Notes: generated by a model from the sequence alone, not told the origin. A stretch of DNA of 64,000 nucleotides from Rhizobium sp. P32RR-XVIII (GCF_012641395.1 NZ_JABAIH010000019.1:22356-86355), one strand, 5' to 3'; shown: positions 25,280 through 33,471, counted from the stretch's first letter. A program made the numbers and translations.

Positions 25280-25567
25280 TTAGTACCCTGATATCCAGAG
25301 TTGATAGCCTGTATATCCGCAAGCCGCTGCGGCGCTTAAAGCTGCCAATGTCTCTGCCCACGCATGGACGCGGCTGTGTTTTACGAGCCGCGCGTCCTCG
25401 AGAACGGCCGACAAAAAAACGTACACTGGGATCACCATAACGTAACCAACCGTCAGGCTGTCGCCGATCGACAGGCGGGCCGTGATGAAAATCAGTCCAA
25501 GGGTCAGAAGCGCGACGGAGAGACGCGTCAGGTCAAATCGATAGCTGGACGTCGTGAACGATGCCAT
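25280..25567 (-). CDS. Small membrane protein behind operator D
   Basis: A 95-residue protein with two or three hydrophobic helices (RLSVALLTLGLIFITARL, LTVGYVMVIPVYVFLSAVL, LAALSAAAACGYTGYQLWISGY). The start at 25567 is chosen because GGAGG lies six bases upstream; an earlier ATG at 25588 is less well placed. Operator D sits 34 bp upstream. The next gene on this strand follows 9 bp after its stop. No family recognised; entry exclusion or mating-pair stabilisation are typical jobs for such small proteins, but this is a guess. Confidence 0.7.
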   Translation of the reverse strand: MASFTTSSYRFDLTRLSVALLTLGLIFITARLSIGDSLTVGYVMVIPVYVFLSAVLEDARLVKHSRVHAWAETLAALSAAAACGYTGYQLWISGY

Positions 25568-25600
25568 CCAAATCCTCCGATCAAGCATAACGAATAGACT

Positions 25601-25617
25601 TTAACTGCAGTATAATT
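25601..25617. promoter_or_regulatory. Transfer-regulon operator, copy D
   Basis: TTAACT-GC-AGTATAATT, the operator palindrome with one arm slightly altered, 34 bp upstream of the leftward gene starting at 25567. The rest of 25618-25964, ahead of the regulator gene, has no gene that I can support. Confidence 0.7.
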
Positions 25618-25964
25618 GTTCGGCAATGGAATTGTTGTTCAGAAGTGCAAGCCGTGTCGTCCGACATCATCGCGACGACGATCAAAGGGCGCAGTTCGAA
25701 GCCGCCTGCAATCCAGGCCCGCTTGCTGCAATGTTGACTGACGGTGTAGAGAGGTAACGAGCTTGTGAACGTCCCAACGACAACGATGGGCAACAAAGAG
25801 TTATAGGCATGGTTACGTTGATCATCTGTCGCCGTTGGATCCGCAATGATTGATTTATTTTCGAACATGTTGATAAACAGGCGCCGCAGCGACGACGCTT
25901 TTCCAAGGGATGACGCGTCCTGTCCCGGCATGTCGCTTTCAACCGAACGCGGGATATTCGTGCA

Positions 25965-26306
25965 ATGCCACGTGTGAAGGTCGATGCCGACGTAGAACTA
26001 GACAAGTCGATCCTCACATCGCTGTCGTTTCAGGAAAGACTGGCCGTTGGTATTGGCCGTCTGAAAGCTAGGCGTCGCGTTACCAACAAGGATTTGGCCG
26101 AGCAGCTCGGTGTATCGGAAGCCTACATGTCGCAAGTCACACGCTGCATGCGTGACGTGAAACTTTCGACCCTCGACAAGATGCAGCGCGAGTGGAAAGT
26201 CGTCATCGAAGATCTGCTCAAGGTCACCGAAGACGATCTTCCTCGCATAGCAGCATTGAGATCGCGGCGAGGAAAGAAAAAGAGGACAGCAGAGTCCGCC
26301 GCCTGA
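25965..26306 (+). CDS. XRE-family regulator, candidate repressor of transfer
   Basis: A 113-residue helix-turn-helix protein: ERLAVGIGRLKARRRVTNKDLAEQLGVSEAYMSQVTRCMRDVKLSTLDKMQREW is the lambda-repressor-like domain, with a short basic C-terminus RRGKKKRT. It lies between the coupling-protein gene and the relaxase gene, the same place as trbR of Rhizobium leguminosarum pRleVF39b, a known repressor of transfer genes. It is therefore the best candidate to bind the six TTATACT-N2-AGTATAA operators. There is no effector domain, so relief must come from another partner. Confidence 0.82.
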   Translation: MPRVKVDADVELDKSILTSLSFQERLAVGIGRLKARRRVTNKDLAEQLGVSEAYMSQVTRCMRDVKLSTLDKMQREWKVVIEDLLKVTEDDLPRIAALRSRRGKKKRTAESAA

Positions 26307-26337
26307 CCTTGGCCGTCCGGGCAGATGGCAAACGCGG

Positions 26338-26883
26338 CTAATGATTCAGGTTGAACCAGAACCGCTCCTTGACGCCCGTGTCGTTGGGTATGTCGAAGAA
26401 ATAGGGGTCAGCGCGTCGCGGGCGCGGAGTGGCAATCTGCTGGACGCAGCCGTTGTCGTCGTTTCCGAAGCTGCGACGAATGGTTTGACCTGGTAGCCGC
26501 ATCGCCTCAGAACGCAAGTTCGGTGAACGGCAGACATCGACTGTCTTGATGCACTGGTCCGGCTCACCTCGCCATCCATTGTTGCCCTGCGAGCTGTAGC
26601 CGACTGTCATGCCGGCCGGGCATTCCTTGAAATCCTCGCGGCCTGGCTTGCCCGAATTGGCTTCGTGGCAGATAGGCCAATCAAATCCGGGTTTCTTCAT
26701 GGCAGCGATCAGCCTGGTCATGGGCGGAACGCAATAGGGAACGCCATGCCATGAAGGATTCTGCGATGCTGCACACAGGAGCACCTGACAACCCCAAGAG
26801 GCGTCGTCGGCCTTCGCATCAGGGCTCCATACGGTGAAGCTCCCAGCCGCCAACGCCGCGACCACGATTGACAATCGTCTCAT
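26338..26883 (-). CDS. Secreted cysteine-rich protein (TrbM-like)
   Basis: A 181-residue protein with signal peptide MRRLSIVVAALAAGSFTVWSPDAKA and eight or so cysteines. The first part, WGCQVLLCAASQNPSWHGVPYCVPPMTRLIAAM, resembles the TrbM group of periplasmic conjugation proteins. It is the last gene of the leftward operon that starts behind operator E and converges on the XRE gene. Its role is likely in the periplasm at the transfer channel. Confidence 0.72.
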   Translation of the reverse strand: MRRLSIVVAALAAGSFTVWSPDAKADDASWGCQVLLCAASQNPSWHGVPYCVPPMTRLIAAMKKPGFDWPICHEANSGKPGREDFKECPAGMTVGYSSQGNNGWRGEPDQCIKTVDVCRSPNLRSEAMRLPGQTIRRSFGNDDNGCVQQIATPRPRRADPYFFDIPNDTGVKERFWFNLNH

Positions 26884-26897
26884 TACTTCGCCTCCAT

Positions 26898-27008
26898 CTA
26901 ATTCTTGAATTTGCGTCCAGGTGCCACCGATCCTTTAAGGAACGGGCTGGCCGTCCCGACGAGGAAGGCCATTGCGGCAATGGCGACGACATTGTCCGAC
27001 TTGCTCAT
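26898..27008 (-). CDS. 36-residue small hydrophobic protein (possible)
   Basis: A tiny frame, MSKSDNVVAIAAMAFLVGTASPFLKG and ten more residues, starting 9 bp after the stop of the upstream gene and ending 15 bp before the start of the next. It has one hydrophobic segment. The fit between two tightly packed genes of the same operon favours a real gene; the ribosome site (AAGGA, 14 bases away) is weak. Confidence 0.4.
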   Translation of the reverse strand: MSKSDNVVAIAAMAFLVGTASPFLKGSVAPGRKFKN

Positions 27009-27016
27009 CGGCAGTC

Positions 27017-27331
27017 TCAGTATCCTTCAATTCCCAGGCGCTTCAGAATGATCGCGGGATCGGTTTGGCAGTCTTTTTTCCATTCCGGATGACGCGCGCA
27101 GGCGTAGGCGTACTGGCTAAGGTCTGCCGACGACAGGTCGGCAAGCCTGTTGCCAACAGCCTTCCATTGCTGCACGTCCGCCGGATCACATCCTGCGCCG
27201 GCGACACCGCAGTGGTCGGGGTCTCGCTGCCCGATCTGGTTGGGCGAACCAGCACTTTGCGCGCTGGCTGCAACAGGAACAAAGGCAAGCAAGGCCATTG
27301 CTACGGCAAGGGTTTCGAGAACACGTTTCAT
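27017..27331 (-). CDS. Small secreted protein, function unknown
   Basis: A 104-residue protein with a clear signal peptide, MKRVLETLAVAMALLAFVPVAASAQ, and a mature part with paired cysteines (DHCGVAGAGCDP, YACARHPEWKKDCQTDP). The two pairs suggest a small disulfide-stabilised periplasmic protein. It belongs to the leftward operon behind operator E, 25 bp after the SNase-like gene. No family recognised. Confidence 0.7.
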   Translation of the reverse strand: MKRVLETLAVAMALLAFVPVAASAQSAGSPNQIGQRDPDHCGVAGAGCDPADVQQWKAVGNRLADLSSADLSQYAYACARHPEWKKDCQTDPAIILKRLGIEGY

Positions 27332-27356
27332 TCAGCCTCCAGGCAGGTCCTTCAAC

Positions 27357-27953
27357 TCAGCGCGTTGTTTGATTGACAGGCAGCGGCAACGGCAGTCCCG
27401 GTTCGGATTCCGGCAGCCTGCTGTCAGACGTGTCTGCCTTCGCCACCGAAGCATCGTATAGCCAGGGCGGAAGCAGGTCGGGCGACGACCAGACTCCGTA
27501 CCCCAGACCCCTGGATTTTCTTTCGATGTCGAAATAGGCAGGCACCTGAGGCTCGCCCGGGTAGTTGAACGCATAGCCGATGCCTTCGGCAATTGCTGTC
27601 GCTGCCAGATTGGTCTCTCCGACGAAGCAGTGGGCGACCAACACCTGCTTGGCGTCGCGTCCGATCGGCCCGCAGTTGACGTTTTGGCCAAGCGTCCGAA
27701 GGATCATCCATGCACGTGACACCTGACCGGCAGGCCATCCCACCCCAGCGCTCGTCGCGGTCTGCTCCAGGCGGGGCGCCTCGTAGCCGGCCAGACGGAC
27801 GACCTGTCGGCTCTTGACGAATTCGAAAGTCGTTGCATCAACGACCTGAACCATGCCGTAGATCTGGCGCGGCACATCGGCTGGTCGACTTTGTGCGAGC
27901 GACGCCGCTGGTATCGCCATGAACAGCATCATCGAAACGGTCACGACTTTCAT
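27357..27953 (-). CDS. SNase-like secreted protein 1 (degenerate active site)
   Basis: A 198-residue protein with signal peptide (MKVVTVSMMLFMAIPAASLAQ) and a staphylococcal-nuclease-like fold: VDATTFEFVKSRQVVRLAGYEAPRLEQT, NCGPIGRDAKQVLVAHCFVGETNLAATAIAEGIGYAF, PAYFDIERKSRGLGYGVW. The usual D-x-Y-x-R block appears as RDAKQVLVAHC, without the second catalytic arginine, so nuclease activity is doubtful. It is third in a tandem set of three SNase-like genes, each overlapping the next by ATGA. Such rhizobial proteins are often labelled ExoI-like. Confidence 0.75.
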   Translation of the reverse strand: MKVVTVSMMLFMAIPAASLAQSRPADVPRQIYGMVQVVDATTFEFVKSRQVVRLAGYEAPRLEQTATSAGVGWPAGQVSRAWMILRTLGQNVNCGPIGRDAKQVLVAHCFVGETNLAATAIAEGIGYAFNYPGEPQVPAYFDIERKSRGLGYGVWSSPDLLPPWLYDASVAKADTSDSRLPESEPGLPLPLPVNQTTR

Positions 27954-28594
27954 CGTTGGGTCCTCGCCTGCTGCGTGAGCAACGAAACCGGATGCGGCAT
28001 GTCAGGATACGCCCAAAGCCCGGCGCGTGCGGATCGCGCCGCCTCCTCAGCCGTCCTATATCCAGGGACGATCGGACGGCCCGCCCCGTCGACTGCGGCG
28101 AATCCCCATCCCTGAGCGATCATATAGGTTGCCAGATCATAACGGTGTTGGCCGGTGGTCGTCTGGCACGCCACGACCGCATCGTTCTGGTCGAGATCTT
28201 TGATGGTGGCGCAGACAGGTCGGGTGTCTCGGATCAATGCTTGCACCATGATGAGGTTTAGCTCGCCGCAGTCGCGCACGACGCCGGCAGACACCGTGAT
28301 ATTTGTCCCTCGGAGGCACGATTGCAGGCCGTAGAGGCGATACCGCCGGCCGCTGGAAATCCAGGTGTCGCCGGTTTCGAATTGCGCCTCTGAAGGAAAG
28401 GGAAGGAATTTGGATTGGTCGTCGTCGCGCGTGCCAGTGGCGGGCAAGTCTTGTTCAGAGGCCTGAGCTCGGACGACCGGTGCAGAGGCTGTCGGCGTCA
28501 TGTCGCCTTGTGCAAGCATCGGCATGATGGTCATCGCTGCATAGAAGCCGGAAACTGTGATCGTGGAAATCAGCATGAGTGATCTCACCCGCAT
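27950..28594 (-). CDS. SNase-like secreted protein 2
   Basis: A 214-residue protein. The start at 28594 overlaps the stop of the upstream gene (ATGA), and the stop overlaps the next start. A signal anchor MRVRSLMLISTITVSGFYAAMTIMPMLAQG is followed by a long linker and an SNase-like part: RRYRLYGLQSCL, RDTRPVCATIKDLDQNDAVVACQ, and the family end GWGFAAVDGAGRPIVPGYRTAEEAARSARAGLWA. Catalytic arginines are not conserved. It may be a structural or binding paralogue and not an enzyme. Confidence 0.72.
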   Translation of the reverse strand: MRVRSLMLISTITVSGFYAAMTIMPMLAQGDMTPTASAPVVRAQASEQDLPATGTRDDDQSKFLPFPSEAQFETGDTWISSGRRYRLYGLQSCLRGTNITVSAGVVRDCGELNLIMVQALIRDTRPVCATIKDLDQNDAVVACQTTTGQHRYDLATYMIAQGWGFAAVDGAGRPIVPGYRTAEEAARSARAGLWAYPDMPHPVSLLTQQARTQR

Positions 28595-29280
28595 CAGTTC
28601 GTTGATAGATTGGCACGATAGCGAGCGCCGTAGGGATGGACGAAATAGGCGTTCGCCCAAATCCCCGCCTTGTCCCGGCGAGCCTGCTCCTCGGCTTTTG
28701 CGTATTCCGGAAAAACAGGGCGCCCCGCACCATCACGGGCAGCAAACGCCAGTCCTCTGCTGATGAGCGTTTCCGAAAGCGATCGGACCCCGCCATCTTC
28801 GACAAAGAAGCATTCGGCATAGTGGACCGTGGGTGTTCCGGGCGCATTTCCGAAGACGTGACAGGGAAATGCGTCGCCCGCACGGATCTCTGCCTCATTG
28901 AGGGTTGCTGTCATTCCCGCAAGTGAGACCATCGCGCATGTCGTCCGCAACCCAGTGAACTCTACTGCTTCTGTCGAAAGGCAGCCCTGAGCGCCGGCTA
29001 GTTTGACAATCGTCCCATCGAGCGCGACGAACCCAGTGCCAGTAAGGGCACTTTGAGGTCTGATGGTCTGCAGGTCGAGCCGCGTTGCTATCGAGGATGT
29101 GTCGAGCGGCGGGATTGGCCCTGGTATCAGATCGCGCCCCTGCGCGTAGGCACGTTGGTAGTAGTGGACGAAGTCCGCAGCGGTATCGGTATCGGCCGCA
29201 GCAGCCTGGGACAGCGCGATGAGGATGTTGACGAGGGTGTAGGAGAGGAGGCGATCGAGCCGCCATGCGCCATTCTTCAT
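28594..29280 (-). CDS. SNase-like secreted protein 3, first of operon
   Basis: A 228-residue protein starting at ATG 29280 (MKNGAWRLDRLLSYTLVNILIALSQAAAAD, a signal peptide). The mature part ends in the SNase-type block GLAFAARDGAGRPVFPEYAKAEEQARRDKAGIWANAYFVHP; upstream are DGTIVKLAGAQGC and NEAEIRAGDAFPCHVFG. Active-site residues are not those of true nucleases. Operator E lies 42 bp upstream, so this gene leads the six-gene leftward set down to 26338. Confidence 0.72.
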   Translation of the reverse strand: MKNGAWRLDRLLSYTLVNILIALSQAAAADTDTAADFVHYYQRAYAQGRDLIPGPIPPLDTSSIATRLDLQTIRPQSALTGTGFVALDGTIVKLAGAQGCLSTEAVEFTGLRTTCAMVSLAGMTATLNEAEIRAGDAFPCHVFGNAPGTPTVHYAECFFVEDGGVRSLSETLISRGLAFAARDGAGRPVFPEYAKAEEQARRDKAGIWANAYFVHPYGARYRANLSTN

Positions 29281-29321
29281 GTCCGCATCCGTCTTGTTTC
29301 GACTTTTTCGACCATGCACGA

Positions 29322-29342
29322 AATTATACTGCAGTGCAAGTC
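29322..29342. promoter_or_regulatory. Transfer-regulon operator, copy E (divergent promoter)
   Basis: TTATACT-GC-AGTGCAA, centred between the leftward SNase-like operon (start 29280) and the rightward membrane-protein gene (start 29410), so one bound regulator could control both directions. Confidence 0.75.
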
Positions 29343-29409
29343 TGGAAAAGGCATGCGGATTGGAGTATGTCTTGTCCAGGCACTGAAAATCGCACGTGGA
29401 GAAGAGCGG

Positions 29410-29808
29410 ATGTCAGCGTTCAGGCAGTCATTTAAGGTCGTTATCTTCCCGTTTCGAGCGGCCTGGTTCGTCATGTTGAGCGCCAATTTTATCATAGTGT
29501 CGGCTGTGGGCCTGTTTTTTGCGTCGTTCGTCGCATACGGCATCGCGCTAGTATTTTCATATGCGTTTCTCCCCACAGAATGGACGCAAGCGCTGTGGCA
29601 ATGGGCAGCTGATCTCTACGCTCATTCGTCCTGGTTCAAAGCGGCCACGATCACATTCTTCGCGCTGGTGTTTTTACCAATCCTTCGCGTTTGGCCGGGG
29701 AGGGATCCGGTTACGGATGCAACTCGTGAACGCGAAATGACACGGCTGAACGAGGATTTGATCGCCGCTCGGCGGCAGGAAGAGCTACGAGCCAAACCTC
29801 GGGCATGA
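29410..29808 (+). CDS. Small membrane protein upstream of parA
   Basis: A 132-residue protein with two membrane helices (AWFVMLSANFIIVSAVGLFFASFVAYGIALVF and FKAATITFFALVFLPILRVW) and a charged C-terminal helix (ATREREMTRLNEDLIAARRQEELRAKP). ATG 29410 has GGAGAAG at good distance; an in-frame ATG at 29353 is possible. It lies between operators E and F. No family recognised; position suggests a transfer-linked inner-membrane factor. Confidence 0.65.
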   Translation: MSAFRQSFKVVIFPFRAAWFVMLSANFIIVSAVGLFFASFVAYGIALVFSYAFLPTEWTQALWQWAADLYAHSSWFKAATITFFALVFLPILRVWPGRDPVTDATREREMTRLNEDLIAARRQEELRAKPRA

Positions 29809-29891
29809 CGAGGGCAGGGCAGGTTCGTCCAGAGCGTGGCGGAGATGTCCGCAATCTTTGGCCGCCACCACCGAACACCCTTCCTCCCAAC

Positions 29892-29909
29892 AATAATACT
29901 CGATGCAAG
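29892..29909. promoter_or_regulatory. Transfer-regulon operator, copy F
   Basis: ATAATACT-CG-ATGCAAG, the most degenerate copy, immediately before the ParA-like gene and hence before the ParA / RHH / mobilisation / relaxase operon. Confidence 0.55.
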
Positions 29910-29924
29910 ATGGTGAAGAAGCTT

Positions 29925-30674
29925 ATGGCAGTTAAACCCCTTTCCCTCGCGATCTCGACGTTCAAGGGCGGTGCCGGTAAATCAACCCTGAACGTCAATC
30001 TCGCAGCCGAGTTCGCGCAGCAGGGACATCGAACGCTCCTGATAGATTGCGACGAGCAGGAGTCATCGACGCGCTGGTACAATGTCTCGATGAAGCGCGG
30101 GCTGCTCCCGACAGACGGCACGTTGCTGCATCTGCGCGTCGCACCTGGCGACAGGTTTCGCGACCGGCTTGCGGACGCACCTGAAGCGGATATCCGTATC
30201 TATGACGTCGGCGGCTACGTGCATCAACGGGCTATCGAGGTTTATCACGAGTGCGATGCGGTCCTTATTCCGATCATCCCGGAGCCGACCGCTGCCACGT
30301 CAGCAATCAAGGTGGCGACGATCCTGAAGGAAATATCGAAGAAGCGTGCGGCAGGGCCGATCCCCTATGCGGCCATCTGGAACTACGTCGACATGATCGC
30401 GCTCAAACACAACAGGTCACTTCCCGAGGTCCATGCGATCCTGACCAGCGGCCGGATCCCGATGGTGGAGACGGTAATCCGGAAGAGCAACCATTTCAGT
30501 GATGTCGGAGCCGGTTTCGGCTCGCTCTATTCCAAACTGGCAAGTATCGAGAACAATTCCTCGCTCACCCCATCGGCCAAGAGACGGGCATCCGAGAGCG
30601 TGCTCGATGCAATCGACCTCGTGAAGAAGATCAATAACGAGTTCATCGGCCTTCTGCAGGCGGAAGCGGCATAA
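29925..30674 (+). CDS. parA: ParA-family ATPase
   Basis: A 249-residue ParA/MinD-type ATPase: MAVKPLSLAISTFKGGAGKSTLNVNLAAEFAQQG holds the deviant Walker A motif (KGGAGKST), TLLIDCDEQESSTRWY is the A' motif and IRIYDVGGYVHQRAIEV the Walker B region. ATG 29925 is preferred because 29910 touches operator F. It has no N-terminal DNA-binding domain, so it is of the short type. It is followed after 3 bp by a ribbon-helix-helix protein, the usual partner order of partition cassettes, and then by mobilisation genes, which suggests work in partition, in placing the relaxosome at the channel (VirC1-like), or both. Confidence 0.85.
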   Translation: MAVKPLSLAISTFKGGAGKSTLNVNLAAEFAQQGHRTLLIDCDEQESSTRWYNVSMKRGLLPTDGTLLHLRVAPGDRFRDRLADAPEADIRIYDVGGYVHQRAIEVYHECDAVLIPIIPEPTAATSAIKVATILKEISKKRAAGPIPYAAIWNYVDMIALKHNRSLPEVHAILTSGRIPMVETVIRKSNHFSDVGAGFGSLYSKLASIENNSSLTPSAKRRASESVLDAIDLVKKINNEFIGLLQAEAA

Positions 30675-30677
30675 ACA

Positions 30678-31064
30678 ATGTCGAGGGAGCGGACGCCGAC
30701 CGGCAACATTCTTGCGCTTGCCCGGTCCAGAGAGGACCAGGCAAAGGAGGTGGAAGAGAGTGCCACGTCTTACATGCCGACGGATATCGACCTTGAGACG
30801 CTGATGCCAGATGAGGCTCTGGAAGCAGAAGCAGCGAGCCGCGAGCCTCAGGCGCGGCGGCAACCAGCCAAGACCCGAAATCCCGGTCCACTGCCACCGC
30901 AAGCGATCGCCACGGACGCTGAAACAAAGCGCAAGCGTATCTCTCTCTATCTCGACGACGACGTGCTGACCAAGATATTCCGCGTGTCGCTGGAGCGGCA
31001 TGAACAGCTCTCTTCTGCAACACACCGGCTGATTTTAGAGGCGCTGAAGGCGAGGGGGCTGTAA
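30678..31064 (+). CDS. Ribbon-helix-helix partner of ParA
   Basis: A 128-residue protein with a flexible charged N-terminus and a C-terminal ribbon-helix-helix motif KRISLYLDDDVLTKIFRVSLERHEQLSSATHRLILEAL. This plan (mobile N-terminus, RHH C-terminus) is that of ParG-like centromere-binding proteins, whose N-terminal tail stimulates the ParA ATPase. RHH proteins often bind short tandem repeats, so the fifty-unit array at 7113-7512 is a candidate target (inference). The alternative is an accessory relaxosome protein binding oriT. Confidence 0.75.
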   Translation: MSRERTPTGNILALARSREDQAKEVEESATSYMPTDIDLETLMPDEALEAEAASREPQARRQPAKTRNPGPLPPQAIATDAETKRKRISLYLDDDVLTKIFRVSLERHEQLSSATHRLILEALKARGL

Positions 31065-31068
31065 TCAG

Positions 31069-31461
31069 ATGCGTGAGCCCGCCGTGATGTTCCGCCTCCC
31101 CGTTCACATTCTGAGCAATCTCGAGGCCGTGTCTCGCAGGCTCGATGTCTCTGTGAACATCGTCGCCAAGCTCATCGTCACCAGAGAGGTGATGCACATC
31201 CCTGCGATGCTCGAGGAACATGACCGTCAGTTGGCAAACATCCACCAGTTCCTGCGAGAACTTGCTTTTCGAAACGAGGAGTTCCTTTCCGATGGAGACG
31301 TTCGTGCTGCAAGCGCAAAAGCGATAGTGCAGCAGCTCGAGAACGTCATGGGTGCGCTCGATGCTATCAGAGACGCAGCCTACGTCCGGCCCTCTACCTT
31401 TATCGCCGATTTGATCAGGAACCATGATGACCGACATGTCCAAAAGTCGCTTCGCGTCTAG
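31069..31461 (+). CDS. Accessory mobilisation protein (MobC/VirD1-like)
   Basis: A 130-residue helical protein directly ahead of the relaxase and overlapping it by 38 bp. The N-terminus MFRLPVHILSNLEAVSRRLDVSVNIVAKLIVTREV resembles a ribbon-helix-helix fold, and a long helical part follows. Small DNA-binding proteins in this place (VirD1, TraJ, MobC) help the relaxase open oriT. Function is inferred from fold and place. Confidence 0.65.
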   Translation: MREPAVMFRLPVHILSNLEAVSRRLDVSVNIVAKLIVTREVMHIPAMLEEHDRQLANIHQFLRELAFRNEEFLSDGDVRAASAKAIVQQLENVMGALDAIRDAAYVRPSTFIADLIRNHDDRHVQKSLRV

Positions 31462-33442
31462 GTCTGAGGGCCGCCGGCTGCCGAGCTACTTCGAGCTTAT
31501 AAAAGACGAACTCCGGCGACGAGGCGGCGGTGGAAGCGGCGCCGCAAAGAGACCATCGTCGGCCAAGGCGGTTCCGCGCGCCGGCAAACATCCCGGCGCT
31601 GCCTCGGCTTTCAGTCGTGCTTCCGGCAACAATGCGGTTGTCGTCAAAATCCTGTCTTATGGGGCGGGCGCGGCTTCAGCGCGCAACGTGCTCGTCTATC
31701 AGAGCAAGGAAGAGAAAGCGCACGACCAGGATGGCCGCGAGGTTACCGATCTGCGAGACGCTGTGCGCTCCTGGGAGCGGGAGTTCGGCAACCGGAAAGG
31801 CAGTCAGGATATTCTTCGCCTGACCTACGAACTGGAGAATGCCAACCGCGACGATATCGCTCGTGGTCTTGCTTCTCTCGCGGAAGATGGTTTCCGCGAG
31901 CCCGCGGACACAGATCGGACCTACGCGTTCAGCGTCAGTGAAGGCGTGAAGGGAGGAACCCGTCTGCATTTTGCTTTGGTCATCGCTCACGAGAAGAAAG
32001 ACAGGTCGGATCGAAGCAGCGCGAACCGGGTTCCTGCGGAGATAGAGAATGTGCGTGCGATCGACGATCGACTGGACAGGGCTCTGCGTGACGCCGGGAT
32101 CACTCCGACCTCGCGCTATTCGGCGGAGTTTTCCTCTGGACCCAAAGGCCTGACGGCAACCCTGCATGCGATGCAACGGGCAGGAGCGGAGGTCACAATT
32201 TCTACAAAGGCACGCATCGAGGAGCGCCCTGGCAGGAGTGGCCGTTATGAACTCGGCGAGGTGCGGCGCGAAGTCACGACCAGGGACCACAAGGAACTAA
32301 CCGCGGAAGGCAGGACGGTTGGGGTTCTCATGCAAACCCGCCAACCGCGGGATTTCATGCACCTTTTGCTCTCAGGACCAGCCAATGTGGATCGCAGCCA
32401 ATTCATCCTCGCTGGCCGAGATTTCCTGCGGGAGCAATTCGCGGGGCATCGTTATGCCTATGCTGTCCACAATCGTCACGATCTTGAAAAGCACCCGCAC
32501 CTGCATGTGATCGTCGCGCTGCGCCATGCCAACGGAAGGACGCTCAACCCCAACATCCGCGACTTTACCGAATGGCGTGTCCGCTTTGCCGAAAAGGCGC
32601 GAGAGCGCGGTATCCCGATCGATCGTCAGAAGCGCATTGAGCGCGCCGGTCCACCGCCGGTGAAACGATGGGAATGGGAGATGTTCCGGCGGATGGGCGC
32701 AACGGCTCCGGGCAACGTCGTTGATAAGGTCATGGCGAGGGTGCGTGACACTCCGAGCGCACCAAAGCGCCAGGATGCTCGGAGCCGGCTCGTACAGAGT
32801 CAGCGGTCCGTCGGACGTGTCATCGAGATGCTGGAGAAAATCGCAAAAGATCGATCGGCCCCCAGCACCGCACGCGAACTTAGTCACGATCTGTCCGTGG
32901 GGCTTCGTCGCGAATACCAACGGCTCGAAACAGCGGTTCAACAAGGCCGCGATCCCATACGAGAGAAAGGCGAAGAGCACATGCTACGATCCACCCCCAT
33001 TAGTGCCGCGCAGGCAAGGGCGGCGAAGGAAACGCTCGCGAACACGGCTTTGAGCGTTGCTGCCAAGATCGCCAATCCGTCTGATCGGTTGATCTTCGAA
33101 CAAGCGACAAAGATCATCGGCAAGGTGGTTGGGCTGCAACTCGATTCCCGCGTCGCGAAAAATCGGGATCGGGCGGAGGCTGGCAAGGACAAGCGCACTT
33201 CGGATAGCTTGGACACGAAGTCGGCGACCGGGCGCGACCATGTTGCGGAGCAGGGCGTCGTCAACAAGAGTTCGAGCAACCGTGCTGTTGATCAGCCGCG
33301 CGTAGCCCGTTCAAATGCTGAGCATGATAGCTCGGAAAAAGATCGATCAGACCGTCAGAGAAACCAACAGCGCGATCGCGAGATACCGAAATCGATCAAG
33401 CTGCGCCCGCCGCAGGAAAAGGATCGGGACCGCGGTCGGTAA
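31424..33442 (+). CDS. Relaxase of MOBP/VirD2 type
   Basis: A 672-residue protein. Residues about 65-100 (VVVKILSYGAGAASARNVLVYQSKE) form the start of the relaxase domain with tyrosines suitable for DNA cleavage. The block YAVHNRHDLEKHPHLHVIVALRHANG near residue 350 is the three-histidine metal motif of relaxases. The rest is basic and helical, ending in a very charged tail that may carry the secretion signal. It should nick oriT, bind the 5' end covalently and lead the strand through VirD4. The candidate nic site (CCTATCCTG|CC, 6909-6920) matches the specificity of this class. It closes the operon that begins with parA. Confidence 0.88.
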   Translation: MMTDMSKSRFASRSEGRRLPSYFELIKDELRRRGGGGSGAAKRPSSAKAVPRAGKHPGAASAFSRASGNNAVVVKILSYGAGAASARNVLVYQSKEEKAHDQDGREVTDLRDAVRSWEREFGNRKGSQDILRLTYELENANRDDIARGLASLAEDGFREPADTDRTYAFSVSEGVKGGTRLHFALVIAHEKKDRSDRSSANRVPAEIENVRAIDDRLDRALRDAGITPTSRYSAEFSSGPKGLTATLHAMQRAGAEVTISTKARIEERPGRSGRYELGEVRREVTTRDHKELTAEGRTVGVLMQTRQPRDFMHLLLSGPANVDRSQFILAGRDFLREQFAGHRYAYAVHNRHDLEKHPHLHVIVALRHANGRTLNPNIRDFTEWRVRFAEKARERGIPIDRQKRIERAGPPPVKRWEWEMFRRMGATAPGNVVDKVMARVRDTPSAPKRQDARSRLVQSQRSVGRVIEMLEKIAKDRSAPSTARELSHDLSVGLRREYQRLETAVQQGRDPIREKGEEHMLRSTPISAAQARAAKETLANTALSVAAKIANPSDRLIFEQATKIIGKVVGLQLDSRVAKNRDRAEAGKDKRTSDSLDTKSATGRDHVAEQGVVNKSSSNRAVDQPRVARSNAEHDSSEKDRSDRQRNQQRDREIPKSIKLRPPQEKDRDRGR

Positions 33443-33471
33443 CCGAAAAAGGCGAAACTGCATCAACGAGA

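Noticed and set aside
25581..25931. Minus-strand 116-residue frame ahead of the XRE gene
   Set aside because: Covers operator D and lacks a ribosome site or family match.
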